DNA from: JAJEFO01 sp965208685
Lineage (GTDB): Bacteria > Pseudomonadota > Alphaproteobacteria > Rhodobacterales > Rhodobacteraceae
DNA length: 64,000 bases
Assembly (NCBI GenBank): GCA_965208685.1
Contig: CBDBPL010000007.1
Coordinates: 2,356,001 to 2,420,000, forward strand
Reading direction: 5' to 3'
Both the position numbers and the translations under genes were made by a program. The notes below the pieces were generated by a model. It worked only from the letters and a program-made list of their open reading frames with translations, was not told the DNA's origin and did no database searches. Position 1 is the first letter of the stretch. Each line of letters starts with the position of its first letter. This document shows positions 25,270 to 34,380 of this stretch, piece after piece.

Positions 25270-26361
25270 ATGGCGTTCTTTGCAAAACTGAAGGATCGGC
25301 TCTTCAGGTCGTCCACAAGACTTGATGCAGGCCTCGACGCGATCATCGAGGACGGCGGCAGCGTCGACGCCGCTCCTGACGCCGTCGCGCCAGAACCTCC
25401 GCCAACGGAAGCCGCAGATACCGTCGCAGAGGCACCAATCGCGCCCGACGCAAAGGACGAGAAAGGTGCGACTGGCACCGAGGCCGTCGACCGACCGCCG
25501 GCTCGCATCGCGTCGGAACCCGTGGCCCGACGCACCTTGGATGACGACATGCTCGAGCAGATCGAGGAGTTGCTGATAGCGTCGGACATGGGCGTCGAGA
25601 CGGCGATGCGTGTCGCGGCCAACATCGCCGAAGGACGAATTGCACGGAGGTTCTCGACGGACGAGTTGAAGGAACTGCTGGCCGACGAGATCGCCCGCAT
25701 CATGGAACCGGTGGCGAGCCCGATGCCGATATTCCCGAAGCGGCCACAGGTCGTGCTGGTCGCCGGCGTCAACGGTTCGGGCAAGACCACGACAATCGGC
25801 AAGCTCGCCTCCCAGTTCCGCGATGCCGGAAAGTCCGTTGTGATCGCCGCCTGCGACACCTTTCGGGCGGCCGCAGTCGAGCAGCTGCAGATATGGGGCC
25901 AGCGGGCCGGCGTCCCCGTCCTGACAGCGCAGGAGGGTTCGGATCCGGCAAGCCTGGCTTTCGAAGCCATGGCGCAAGCGGAATCGGATGAGGCGGACAT
26001 TCTCCTGATTGACACGGCGGGTCGGCTCCAGAACCGTGACGACCTGATGGAAGAACTGGCCAAGATCGTTCGCGTCGTCCGAAAGAGGGATCCAGGGGCG
26101 CCGCACAACACGCTTCTGGTGCTTGATGCAACGACCGGACAAAACGCGCTCTCCCAGGTCGAGACTTTCCGGGACGTCGCGGATGTCTCCGGTCTGGTCA
26201 TGACGAAGCTTGACGGCACCGCGAAGGGCGGCGTGCTCGTCGCGTTGGCCGACCGGTTCGGTCTGCCGATCCACGCGATCGGGGTCGGCGAACAGATCGA
26301 CGACCTGGCACCCTTCGATCCGCGAGAATTTGCGGCGGCCCTGACCGGGCTCGAAGCGTGA
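25270..26361 (+). CDS. ftsY: Signal recognition particle receptor FtsY
   Basis: FtsY is the membrane-associated GTPase that receives SRP-ribosome complexes for cotranslational insertion. The 363 residues have a short N-terminal amphipathic segment (MAFFAKLKDRLFRSS), an acidic/proline-rich linker, the helical N domain and the G domain with GVNGSGKTTTIGKLA, DTFRAAAVEQL, DTAGRLQ and TKLDGTAKGG. A GTG six bases upstream is an alternative start; ATG 25270 has AGG nine bases ahead. An EamA transporter follows 55 bp on. Confidence 0.96.
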   Translation: MAFFAKLKDRLFRSSTRLDAGLDAIIEDGGSVDAAPDAVAPEPPPTEAADTVAEAPIAPDAKDEKGATGTEAVDRPPARIASEPVARRTLDDDMLEQIEELLIASDMGVETAMRVAANIAEGRIARRFSTDELKELLADEIARIMEPVASPMPIFPKRPQVVLVAGVNGSGKTTTIGKLASQFRDAGKSVVIAACDTFRAAAVEQLQIWGQRAGVPVLTAQEGSDPASLAFEAMAQAESDEADILLIDTAGRLQNRDDLMEELAKIVRVVRKRDPGAPHNTLLVLDATTGQNALSQVETFRDVADVSGLVMTKLDGTAKGGVLVALADRFGLPIHAIGVGEQIDDLAPFDPREFAAALTGLEA

Positions 26362-26416
26362 CGAGTCCACACGTGCTGGATCGCATAGCGGCGGACATGC
26401 GACGGCACCCGCAGCG

Positions 26417-27316
26417 ATGAGCGAGTGGCTGATCTCCATTGAGGGTACGGAAGCCGGCCGAACGGCAGCGCTCGTTCTCGCACTGCAGGCTGCGTTCCTT
26501 CACGCCTTGTTCGGAGCGCTTCAGAAGACACTTTCCGATCCATGGACCATGCGCGCAGCGATTGATGGCTGCTACGGCCTGATTGCGCTTCCGATCGCGC
26601 TCTTTCTCGTTCCCATGCCCGAACCCGAGCTTTGGCCGCTCTTTGGCATCGCATGGGTGCTGCACACCGGTTACAAGATCGCTCAAGCAAGCGCCTACAC
26701 CGTTGGTGCCTACACGGTGGTCTACCCGGTCGTTCGGGGATCGGGCCCGGCATTCACGGTCGTTGGAGCAGGCATCCTGTTCAACGAACACTTCACGTCG
26801 GTCCAATGGCTTGGCGTCGCTTGCCTCACACTGGGAATCCTTGGCTTTGCGGCCTACAACCTGCGCCACACCGTGATCGACCGGTCAAGGTTGCCGCTCG
26901 CGCTCGGCCTTGCGCTGATGACCGGCGGCATCGTTGCGCTCTACACGACCTGGGACGCCTACGTCATCCGCGCCACTGAAAACCCGTTCACGTTCCTGGC
27001 GTGGTTTTTCCTTATCGACGCAGTTGCCTTTCCAGTCGGGTACTTCCTGTGGCGTCACGGACAGTTGCCCCAGCCGTTCGCGCCGGTGCTGCGCCTCGGG
27101 ATCCTCGGGGCGTTCGTGGCCTACTTCTCGTTTGGCGGCATCATGCTTGCAACGCGTCTCGATAAGGTCGGCGAAGCTGCGGTGCTCAGGGAAACCTCGG
27201 TCGTGTTTGCCGCCCTCTTCGGCTGGCTGATGCTTGGAGAAAAAGTGGGACCCCGGCGACTCGCCTTGATGGCCCTGATCGCAGCGGGCGCAGTGATCGT
27301 GGAATGGGGAAGCTGA
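26417..27316 (+). CDS. EamA/DMT-superfamily transporter
   Basis: A 299-residue inner-membrane protein with about ten hydrophobic spans and two EamA-like halves; the second half ends with the family's RETSVVFAALFGWLMLGEKVGPRRL stretch. DMT exporters move amino acids or small metabolites; the substrate is not predictable. It follows ftsY in the same direction and precedes secG, so all three may be read together. Confidence 0.9.
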   Translation: MSEWLISIEGTEAGRTAALVLALQAAFLHALFGALQKTLSDPWTMRAAIDGCYGLIALPIALFLVPMPEPELWPLFGIAWVLHTGYKIAQASAYTVGAYTVVYPVVRGSGPAFTVVGAGILFNEHFTSVQWLGVACLTLGILGFAAYNLRHTVIDRSRLPLALGLALMTGGIVALYTTWDAYVIRATENPFTFLAWFFLIDAVAFPVGYFLWRHGQLPQPFAPVLRLGILGAFVAYFSFGGIMLATRLDKVGEAAVLRETSVVFAALFGWLMLGEKVGPRRLALMALIAAGAVIVEWGS

Positions 27317-27395
27317 CCATCAGGCACGCGCGGGGTTGCGAAGTGACATTGGGTCGCATAGATACCGCACACTCGCAAACAGGGCCGCATCCGCC

Positions 27396-27767
27396 ATGGA
27401 CAACGTCGTTCTCATCGTCCACCTGATTCTTGCTCTCTGCCTCATTGGCGTTGTGCTCCTGCAGCGCTCGGAAGGCGGCGGCCTCGGCCTTGGCGGCGGA
27501 GGCGGCGGACTTGTGACGTCACGTGGCGCGGCAACCGCGCTCGGCAAGGTGACCTGGGCTTTCGCAATTGCATTCATAATCACCTCGCTCACGCTGACGA
27601 TCATCGCCGCTCAGAACTCGGCCAGCGGCTCCGTGCTTGACCGCCTCGGCATTTCGTCTCCCGAGACAAGCGCAGGACCGGGCCAGGTTCCGGAGGCCGA
27701 TTCGCTGCTGCCTCCCGTGGACGACGGCGGCTCGGGCGGGGGCCTCCTGCCCCGCGCGGACGAATGA
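27396..27767 (+). CDS. secG: Preprotein translocase subunit SecG
   Basis: SecG is the small accessory subunit of the SecYEG channel. The 123 residues have two membrane helices (about 2-20 and 52-72), the conserved LLQRSEGGGLGLGGG loop between them and a low-complexity acidic, Gly/Ser/Pro-rich tail common in alphaproteobacterial SecG. The ATG at 27396 starts directly at the first helix. pyrG follows, as in many alphaproteobacteria. Confidence 0.94.
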   Translation: MDNVVLIVHLILALCLIGVVLLQRSEGGGLGLGGGGGGLVTSRGAATALGKVTWAFAIAFIITSLTLTIIAAQNSASGSVLDRLGISSPETSAGPGQVPEADSLLPPVDDGGSGGGLLPRADE

Positions 27768-28145
27768 CGGGCCTGCAGCCATCCCGATTGCAGAACACCG
27801 CCGTTCAACAGGCAGGTTCGCGATCGTCCCAGCGTCGCGCCATCCGGCCGAAGTTCGGGAGGGGCAGCCGCTGCACAGCCAGCCGCTTCTCTGCATCCTG
27901 ACGTTCAGGAGCGTGTCCAACACCCTGAATTCGCGTGACTCCTTGACCGGGTGAAGCGGCTCTGGCTGGCTCTGTCGGAGCAAGAATCCACAAGACTTCG
28001 GCCATTTGCGGAATTTTTCTCAAGATATTGAGGGTGACCCACTTGGCAAACTGCCGTGATTCCTTTAATCGTGTAGCCCCGTGATGCCGCGTCATTCGAA
28101 AGACGAATCGGGCGGCCACGCGCAGTCACGGGGGTATCCGAGAAG
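27768..28145. other. Intergenic region secG-pyrG, possible IS relic
   Basis: About 380 bp without a convincing gene. It contains GAGCGTGTC at 27909-27917, the same nine bases that begin the IS630-like end near 35669, and AT-richer sequence around 28000-28080 unlike its surroundings. This may be a small insertion-sequence remnant, but one short shared motif is weak evidence. Confidence 0.3.
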
Positions 28146-29894
28146 ATGGCGAGGTTCGTCTTTGTCACCGGCGGGTGTCGTCGCTTGGAAAGGGGCTTGC
28201 GTCCGCCGCGCTGGGAGCGTTGCTCCAGGCACGCGGATACTCGGTCCGGCTGGATCCCGGAACGATGAGCCCCTTTGAGCATGGCGAAGTCTTCGTCACC
28301 GATGGAAAGGGGCTTGCGTCCGCCGCGCCGTTGCTCCAGGCACGCGGACTCGGTCCGGCTGAGGAAACTCGATCCCTACCTGAACGTGGATCCCGGAACG
28401 ATGAGCCCCTTTGAGCATGGCGAAGTCTTCGTCACCGATGACGGTGCCGAGACCGACCTCGACCTCGGTCATTACGAGCGCTTCACCGGCGTTCATGCGC
28501 GCGGCACAGATTCCGTCTCGTCGGGCCGCATCTATTCCAACGTCCTCGAAAAGGAACGGCGCGGCGACTACCTCGGAAAGACCATTCAGGTGATTCCGCA
28601 CGTCACCGACGAGATCAAGGATTTCATCAGCATCGGGGAGGACGAAACGGATTTCATGCTCTGCGAGATCGGCGGCACCGTCGGCGACATCGAGGGGCTG
28701 CCCTTCTTCGAGGCGATACGCCAGTTTGCGCAGGACAAGGCTCGCGATGAATGCATCTTCATGCACCTGACCCTGCTGCCCTACATCGCTGCATCACGCG
28801 AGCTGAAGACCAAGCCCACGCAGCACAGCGTCAAGGAACTCCGTGCAATCGGACTCCAGCCCGATGTCCTTGTCTGCCGCTCCAAAATGGAGATCCCCGA
28901 AAAGGAACGGGCGAAGATCGCGCTATTCTGCAATGTCCGCCCGGAAGCGGTGATTCCGGCCTACGACCTCGCGTCGATCTACGAGGCGCCGATCGCCTAT
29001 CACGAGTTTGGCCTCGACCAGGCGGTTCTTGACGCATTCCGGATCGCACCGGCGCCCACGCCCAAGCTGGATCGCTGGCGCGACGTGAAAGACCGGATCG
29101 ACAACGCGGAAGGCGAGGTCAGGGTCGCGATCGTCGGGAAGTACACGCTGCTCGAAGACGCCTACAAGTCCATCGCAGAGGCGCTGATCCATGGCGGCAT
29201 GGCCAACCGCACGCGCGTCGAGGCCAAATGGATCGATTCGGAATTGTTCGAAAAGGAGGAGCCAGCCCCCCATCTCGAAGGCTTCCATGCGATCCTTGTC
29301 CCCGGTGGCTTCGGCGAGCGGGGCACCGAAGGCATGATCCGGGCGACCAGGTACGCGCGAGAGAAGAAGATTCCCTATTTCGGCATCTGCCTGGGCATGC
29401 AGATGGCGGTCATCGAGGCAGCCCGCAATCTTGCCGGCATTGCCGAAGCGGGATCCGAGGAATTCGATCACGAGGCCGGCAAGAGGCGATTCGAGCCGGT
29501 TGTCTATCACCTGAAGGAGTGGATTCAGGGCAACCATGTATCAAGACGCAAGATCAGCGACAACAAGGGCGGCACGATGCGCCTGGGCGCCTACACGGCG
29601 CACCTCAAGGAAGACTCAAGGGTCGCGGAAATTTACGGAGACACCGCAATCGAGGAGCGCCACCGGCATCGCTACGAGATCGATACGAGATATCGAGAAA
29701 GGCTCGAAAAGAAGGGGCTCCGCTTCTCCGGAATGAGTCCCGACGGACGCTTGCCCGAAACCGTGGAATTCTCCGATCATCCCTGGTTCGTCTGCGTGCA
29801 GTTTCACCCGGAACTGAAGTCAAAGCCGTTTGAACCGCATCCGCTGTTCGCGGACTTCGTCCGGGCTGCCGTGGAGACAAGCAGGCTCGTGTAG
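28146..29894 (+). pseudogene. pyrG: CTP synthase, 5' part scrambled by a tandem duplication
   Basis: PyrG aminates UTP to CTP using glutamine. From 28440 on everything is intact: the synthetase domain (YLGKTIQVIPHVTDEIK, CEIGGTVGDIEG), and the glutaminase domain with Cys in YFGICLGMQM and QFHPELKS. Upstream, the ATG at 28146 starts the expected MARFVFVTGG, then four bases are missing from the VVSSLG codons. A 144-bp unit (48 codons, GKGLASAALG to GEVFVTD) is present twice, each copy with its own losses: 27 bp in copy 28187-28303, 6 and 2 bp in copy 28304-28439. The net effect is +105 bp, but the frame inside is broken and hits a stop at 28264. As the gene is normally essential, an assembly error is a serious alternative. 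Confidence 0.85.
28187..28439 (+). repeat. Imperfect tandem duplication inside pyrG
   Basis: Copies 28187-28303 (117 bp) and 28304-28439 (136 bp) derive from the same 144-bp coding unit. Each lacks segments the other retains, so the complete ancestral unit can be rebuilt by combining them. Confidence 0.9.
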
Positions 29895-30203
29895 CGGAAA
29901 TGCGTCGGCTCATGGGCCGGACGCCATCGCCGCTCCATTTGCAGCCGGTGGCGTGGAAGGACCGCGCAATGGGATGGGAGCGGACGAGGCGGGCATGCGC
30001 GGCGCCTGCCTCATTGGTCTGGATGAACGGGATGTGCAGAGAAGTGGCGACTGACCTGCAAGTCGGCCGTCTGCGGCGAGTGCGGCGAACCCGGGATTTC
30101 TCTCGCGAAGGGCGTTCCGACCTTCGGGACAGCGGTGCATGGCTGTCGAATTCCGAGTGGAGCGCTTGTCCTCAGCTGTTGTCCTGCACTGAGGGTGCTT
30201 GCG
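29895..30203. other. Intergenic stretch without recognised gene
   Basis: About 310 bp between the convergent ends of pyrG and the cystathionine gamma-synthase-like gene. I see no coding potential I can name and no clear terminator hairpin with a T tract. Confidence 0.4.
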
Positions 30204-31340
30204 TCAAGCGAGGGCCTGCTCCAGGTCGGAAATAAGCTCGTCGGCACGCTCGATGCCCACCGACAGGCGGAGAAGATTATCCGGCACGGCGCTCAACGGC
30301 CCCTCGACCGACGCCCGGTGCTCGATCAGGCTCTCTACGCCGCCTAGCGACGTTGCGGCCACGAAGAGCCGGGTGCGCGTCGCGATATGCCTGGCGGCCT
30401 CCGCGCCGCCATCGACAAGAAGCGAGAGCATCGCGCCGAAGCTGCCCGCCATCTGCCGCCTTGCGATCTCGTGCCCGGCATGGGACGGGAGCCCGGGGTA
30501 GAGCACCGCCTCGATGCCGGCGCGGTTCTCGAAATGCCGGGCGATGGCGAGCGCGTTCGCCGCCTGGCGTTCGTAGCGCAAGTGCAGGGTGCGCATGCCG
30601 CGCAGCAGAAGCCATGCTTCGAACGCGCCAAGGACACCGCCCATCCGCGCGCGGGCCGACTTCAGCTCATTCCAGCGCTCGTCGGTGCGCCCGGTCGCGA
30701 GCACGCCCGCCAGCAGGTCGCTGTGCCCGCCGAGAAACTTGGTGGCGGAATGAAAGACGATGTCGGCGCCGAGTTCGAGAGCCTTCAGGGTCACCGGCGG
30801 GGTCGCGGTGGCATCCACGGCAAGGACTGCGCCCGCGCTGTGGGCTGCTCCGGCGGCGGCGCGCACGTCGATCACGTCCCAGGTGGGATTCACGCATGTC
30901 TCGACCCAGACGATCGAAGTCCGGCCGGGCCGCACCGCCGCCTCCAGCGCACCGGGCCGGGACGCATCGAAGAAGCTGACCTCGACCCCGCGCCGTTCGG
31001 CGAGGCGACGCAGAAGATCCGCCGCGCCGTGATACATCACCCGTGGCGCCACGACATGCTCGCCTGAACCCGCCGTGTCGAAGAACGCGGCAATGGCCGC
31101 CATCCCAGACGAAAAGGCGAGGGCCTCTTCCGCCCCTTCGAGCGTTGCCAGCACGTGCTCGACATGCGCGACGGTCGGGTTGGCGACCCGGCTGTATTCG
31201 TAGCCCGTCAGTTCGTAACGGCTGTTTCGCGCAAAAGTGGTCGCGGAATGGATCGGCGGCACGACGGCGCCGGTCTCGCGGTCCACGAAGTGCCCGCCTT
31301 GGGCAAGCAGCGTATCGAGCGAAAGGTTGTTCCCGTTCAT
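30204..31340 (-). CDS. Trans-sulfuration PLP enzyme, cystathionine gamma-synthase-like
   Basis: A 378-residue PLP enzyme of the Cys/Met metabolism family. It has GYEYSRVANPT, FSSGMAAIAAF, the VETCVNPTWDVID strand and the Schiff-base Lys in FHSATKFLGGHSDLLAG. The family includes cystathionine gamma-synthase, cystathionine beta- and gamma-lyases and methionine gamma-lyase, which differ by a few residues; I cannot decide by eye. It is distinct from metZ 10 kb away and has no SAM-II-like leader. The ATG at 31340 gives a normal N-terminus. Confidence 0.85.
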   Translation of the reverse strand: MNGNNLSLDTLLAQGGHFVDRETGAVVPPIHSATTFARNSRYELTGYEYSRVANPTVAHVEHVLATLEGAEEALAFSSGMAAIAAFFDTAGSGEHVVAPRVMYHGAADLLRRLAERRGVEVSFFDASRPGALEAAVRPGRTSIVWVETCVNPTWDVIDVRAAAGAAHSAGAVLAVDATATPPVTLKALELGADIVFHSATKFLGGHSDLLAGVLATGRTDERWNELKSARARMGGVLGAFEAWLLLRGMRTLHLRYERQAANALAIARHFENRAGIEAVLYPGLPSHAGHEIARRQMAGSFGAMLSLLVDGGAEAARHIATRTRLFVAATSLGGVESLIEHRASVEGPLSAVPDNLLRLSVGIERADELISDLEQALA

Positions 31341-31449
31341 CCGGCGTCAATACACCGCGAGCGTTCCTGCGGGAAGTGGTATGCGGGCGATAGGGCCAAA
31401 CAGACAAGAGCTGCGAATATGTGCAGTGGCCTGCAGCCAAAATCGCTTC

Positions 31450-31713
31450 GACCTGCAATCATCGGACTGAACCCAGATTTTCTGTGAACAGGCCAATGCG
31501 ATACGATCCATGTGTCACACAGCGCTGTTCCCGCTACATTTCCCGCAGGTGCCGCAGGGCGCGGCAGTCCGCGATGGCTTTCGGAACTGCGTCACGAGTC
31601 ACTTCCATTTCTGTCTCCGCACCTCGGCAGAGTCCGGCACCCGCCTTCAGTCTACGTCAGGTGCAGCGACCTGCAATTATAGGGCTGAATCCGCATTGTC
31701 TGCGAACGGGGCC
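31450..31713 (+). repeat. Pair of imperfect 45-bp direct repeats
   Basis: 31450-31494 and 31668-31713 share GACCTGCAAT followed by a diverged but alignable remainder (roughly three quarters identical). They bracket about 170 bp without a recognised gene. Repeats like this often mark recombination sites or ends of degraded transposons, which fits the neighbouring fragments; the identity is not known. Confidence 0.5.
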
Positions 31714-31863
31714 GTCCGGCAAACGGCCCATTGCTTGACGGCTTGTCACGACGGCTTCCCGGGACTGATCTTTCGGTGGAACGTGGAACCTTGTCCGTTT
31801 ACGGCGTCCGGAAAACATCGTATGGCTTCGTCCGTTGTGATCGGGTTGTCAGGCTGATCCCGC

Positions 31864-31956
31864 ATGCTCATCGGCTGTGCACGCGTGTCGAAGGAGGAAC
31901 GGAACCTCGACCTGCAGCATGACGCGCTGAAGGCCGCGGGCTGCGAGCGGACCGGG
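31864..31956 (+). pseudogene. Serine resolvase/recombinase N-terminal fragment
   Basis: The translation MLIGCARVSKEERNLDLQHD, followed by ALKAAGCER, matches the first 30 residues of Tn3-type resolvases, including the catalytic Ser in the ARVS motif. After this the resemblance stops: the conserved DxxSG and later parts are absent. This is a relic of a transposon or integrative element. Confidence 0.7.
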
Positions 31957-32139
31957 GAAAGCCGCGCAGCATCCCGGAGCAGGACCTGGTCCCGCATTGC
32001 CAGATCATCGCGGCCCTGAAGATCCGGACGAGCAACAGGAAGGGGCGGCTCCTTGGGACCAGCCGGGCCATCTAGCCTTTTGAGGAGCGCGGCGTCCAAG
32101 CGCCGAGCGGGCATGTTCTGTCGCCACCGGGCGTTCTGG

Positions 32140-32290
32140 AGCGCTCGACCGTGAACCGGTGGCTCAAGGACCGGCGCTTCGACCATCCTCGCATGCGAAG
32201 GGCCGCACCGGCCATCCGGTTCGAGGCCCGGCACTCGAACGACTGCTGGCGGCGGCCGGAGGAAGCGGGATGCTGGAAGCTGACAGTTCA
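32140..32290 (+). pseudogene. Transposase/integrase fragment
   Basis: The frame beginning near 32146 reads TVNRWLKDRRFDHPRM and then RFEARHSNDCW, like the stretch just before the DDE catalytic core in Mu/IS481-like integrases (typically RFEA.HSNDLWQ.D). The catalytic core is missing and frames degrade on both sides. Family placement is tentative. Confidence 0.45.
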
Positions 32291-32436
32291 GGGAGTCGAG
32301 TGGATTCTTCGCGCCAAGTTGCATCGATCTGGAAGCCGGCCGCTTTCCAGCCCCGCCCGGCCCCGGACTGGGGCATGTGCCCGATCTTCGGGTGGCCTCG
32401 GGCATGCTCCGTTCCAAGACCAGCATCGATGTGCCG

Positions 32437-32463
32437 AGCGATTGAAGGCTGGCTTCAATCGCT
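32437..32463 (+). promoter_or_regulatory. Perfect 11-bp inverted repeat upstream of the MFS gene
   Basis: AGCGATTGAAG pairs with CTTCAATCGCT around a 5-nt loop, 44 bp before the MFS start. There is no T tract, so rather than a terminator it may be an operator or an mRNA hairpin controlling the transporter. Confidence 0.45.
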
Positions 32464-32506
32464 GTGGCGTTGCCTGAACCTGAAAAGCGCGTCGAAGGGG
32501 AATTGA

Positions 32507-33712
32507 GTGTGGATTGAGAACAAATGGACTGCACTTTCCCTCTCGGCAGGCGCCGTGGTCCTGTCGCTCACGACCTGGTTTTCGGCCACCGCGATTCTGC
32601 CGGAGCTGCGTGCCTCGCTCGGCATGTCGCCAGCGGCGGCAACATGGCTGACAAACGCGGTTCAGGCAGGCTTTGTGGTTGGGGCGCTGGTCTCCTCACT
32701 ATTGTCTCTTTCCGATATCATGCCAATTACGCGCCTCATGGCCTGGGCGAGCCTGGCCGCAGGCGCTTTCAACGCGGTTGCTCTGCTGGAACCCGGAGCA
32801 GCGTCAGTCATTGCCGCACGATTTGCCACCGGCGCGGCGTTGGCGCTTGTATACCCTCCATCGGTGAAGCTCGTTTCGACGTGGTTCAGGCAGGCCAGAG
32901 GCCTTGCCTTGGGGGTAATGATCGGAGCACTTGCGCTGGGATCGGCCCTGCCCTATCTGATGCGCGGCGTTGGCGCAGGACCCAATTGGCAACTGGTTCT
33001 CGTCGGAAGCTCCGTAGCCTGCGTGATCGCCGCCCTCCTGTTCGGGTTCGTGCTCAACGAGGGTCCGCATCCGTATTCGCGCACAAAGGTAGACCCGCGC
33101 CAAATCGGTGCAATCCTTCGGAACCGACCGGTAATGCTCGCCAACGTCGGGTATTTCGGCCACTGCTGGGACCTTTACGCCATGTGGGGCTGGATAATGG
33201 CCTATGCAGCTGCCGCGCAACTGGCGGGCCTGTCCGTCGGCAATCCAGCGATTCTTGCATTTGCGGCAATTGCGATGGGAGCACCGGCCAGTGTCGCCGC
33301 CGGGAAAATGGCCGACCACTTTGGCAGGTGCAACATGGCGGCGCTTTGCGCTGCCGCTTCAGGGGCCGCCGCGCTGCTGATCGGAGTGACCTTTGGCGGT
33401 CCAGCCTGGGCGTTTCTGGTGGTTGCGACCATCTGGGGTGCAATCATCATCGCCGACAGTGCCCAGTACACCGCCGCGGTGACCGAACTGGCGGATCAGA
33501 CCCTCGTTGGCTCTACAGTGGCATTTCAGATGGGAGTGGGATTTGGGATCACCATGATCACCGTTTGGCTGCTGCCGATGCTGGCCGAAGTGCTTGGCAG
33601 TTGGCGCTGGTCGTTCCTGATCCTTCTTCCCGGCCCGGTTGTTGGAGCCTGGGCCATGCTCACCCTCAAGAAATTGCCCGAGGCCGAATTGCTGGCTGGC
33701 GGAAGACGCTAG
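32507..33712 (+). CDS. MFS transporter
   Basis: A 401-residue major-facilitator protein with about 12 hydrophobic spans, the loop motif ADHFGRCN-type between helices 8 and 9, and an N-terminal half resembling nitrate/nitrite-porter-like and cyanate-type MFS proteins (TWFSATAILPELRASLGMSP). The GTG start at 32507 has AAGGGGAA in good position. A perfect inverted repeat sits upstream. Downstream lie an AMP-ligase relic and a TauD-type dioxygenase, so the three may be left from one catabolic island. Substrate unknown. Confidence 0.88.
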   Translation: MWIENKWTALSLSAGAVVLSLTTWFSATAILPELRASLGMSPAAATWLTNAVQAGFVVGALVSSLLSLSDIMPITRLMAWASLAAGAFNAVALLEPGAASVIAARFATGAALALVYPPSVKLVSTWFRQARGLALGVMIGALALGSALPYLMRGVGAGPNWQLVLVGSSVACVIAALLFGFVLNEGPHPYSRTKVDPRQIGAILRNRPVMLANVGYFGHCWDLYAMWGWIMAYAAAAQLAGLSVGNPAILAFAAIAMGAPASVAAGKMADHFGRCNMAALCAAASGAAALLIGVTFGGPAWAFLVVATIWGAIIIADSAQYTAAVTELADQTLVGSTVAFQMGVGFGITMITVWLLPMLAEVLGSWRWSFLILLPGPVVGAWAMLTLKKLPEAELLAGGRR

Positions 33713-33744
33713 CCCGGCCCTGTCTGTCCGGACCGGAGCTGGAC

Positions 33745-34120
33745 AATCTGAATCTTGTGCGCAGCGAAGGCGAGTGCCGGAGCGTCTGGCCTGATGATAC
33801 CAACATTTGCCGCATGACGCTGGGATGCCATCTCGGACCGGATGAACGCGGTCGAATTGCCATGGTCTTCGAGGCGGGCGACGGATCTCTCTTTCGCCAG
33901 GCATGTGCCGATGTTGCGAGGGAGTCGACCAACCTTGCCGCAGGATTGCGGCGGCGGGGCTGCGACAAGGGCGACTGGATCGCCATTCTCACCTGTCAAC
34001 ACCCCCGCACGGCAGTCGTGCAAATGGCCGTCTTCTGGCTGGCGCGGTGGCCGTAACGCTGTCGCAGATGCATCCCGGCCTCTTCAACGCGGCCAGCTCG
34101 AATCAGGGAATGGAACGATC
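33745..34120 (+). pseudogene. AMP-dependent acyl-CoA synthetase, N-terminal fragment with frameshift
   Basis: The frame encoding RIAMVFEAGDGSLFRQACAD and then LAAGLRRRGCDKGDWIAILT is the N-terminal region of an acyl-CoA/aryl-CoA ligase. Near 34043 one base appears lost: FWLA should continue GAVAVTLSQM, which is found in the next frame, while the original frame runs into TAA. The adenylation core (TSGTTG-type motifs) is absent, so the gene is truncated as well as frameshifted. Benzoate-CoA-ligase-like enzymes are possible parents. Confidence 0.65.
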
Positions 34121-34380
34121 GATTGCTTGACCCCGGAGATCTTGGTGGTTCCGATTTTCGCTGCGGCTTGCCTGAAATGGAAAGATGCGAGACATCGTCG
34201 CCATGCGGCCAACGGCCGCATTCGGTCGACTGGAGGACGTTGGGATAGTTCTTTTTTCAGTCAGCTAACGGGGAGATTAACGGCGCAAGGGGCGCCCCGA
34301 AACAGTCTGCGTAGGTGCGGGTGCGTATAGACCTGCCTCAGGCATCGACAAGGACCGCATAGCCAAGCTTTACTATTCGC

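Noticed and set aside
27768..28145. A complete insertion sequence between secG and pyrG
   Set aside because: Only a nine-base motif resembling an IS630 end is present; no transposase segment can be recognised.
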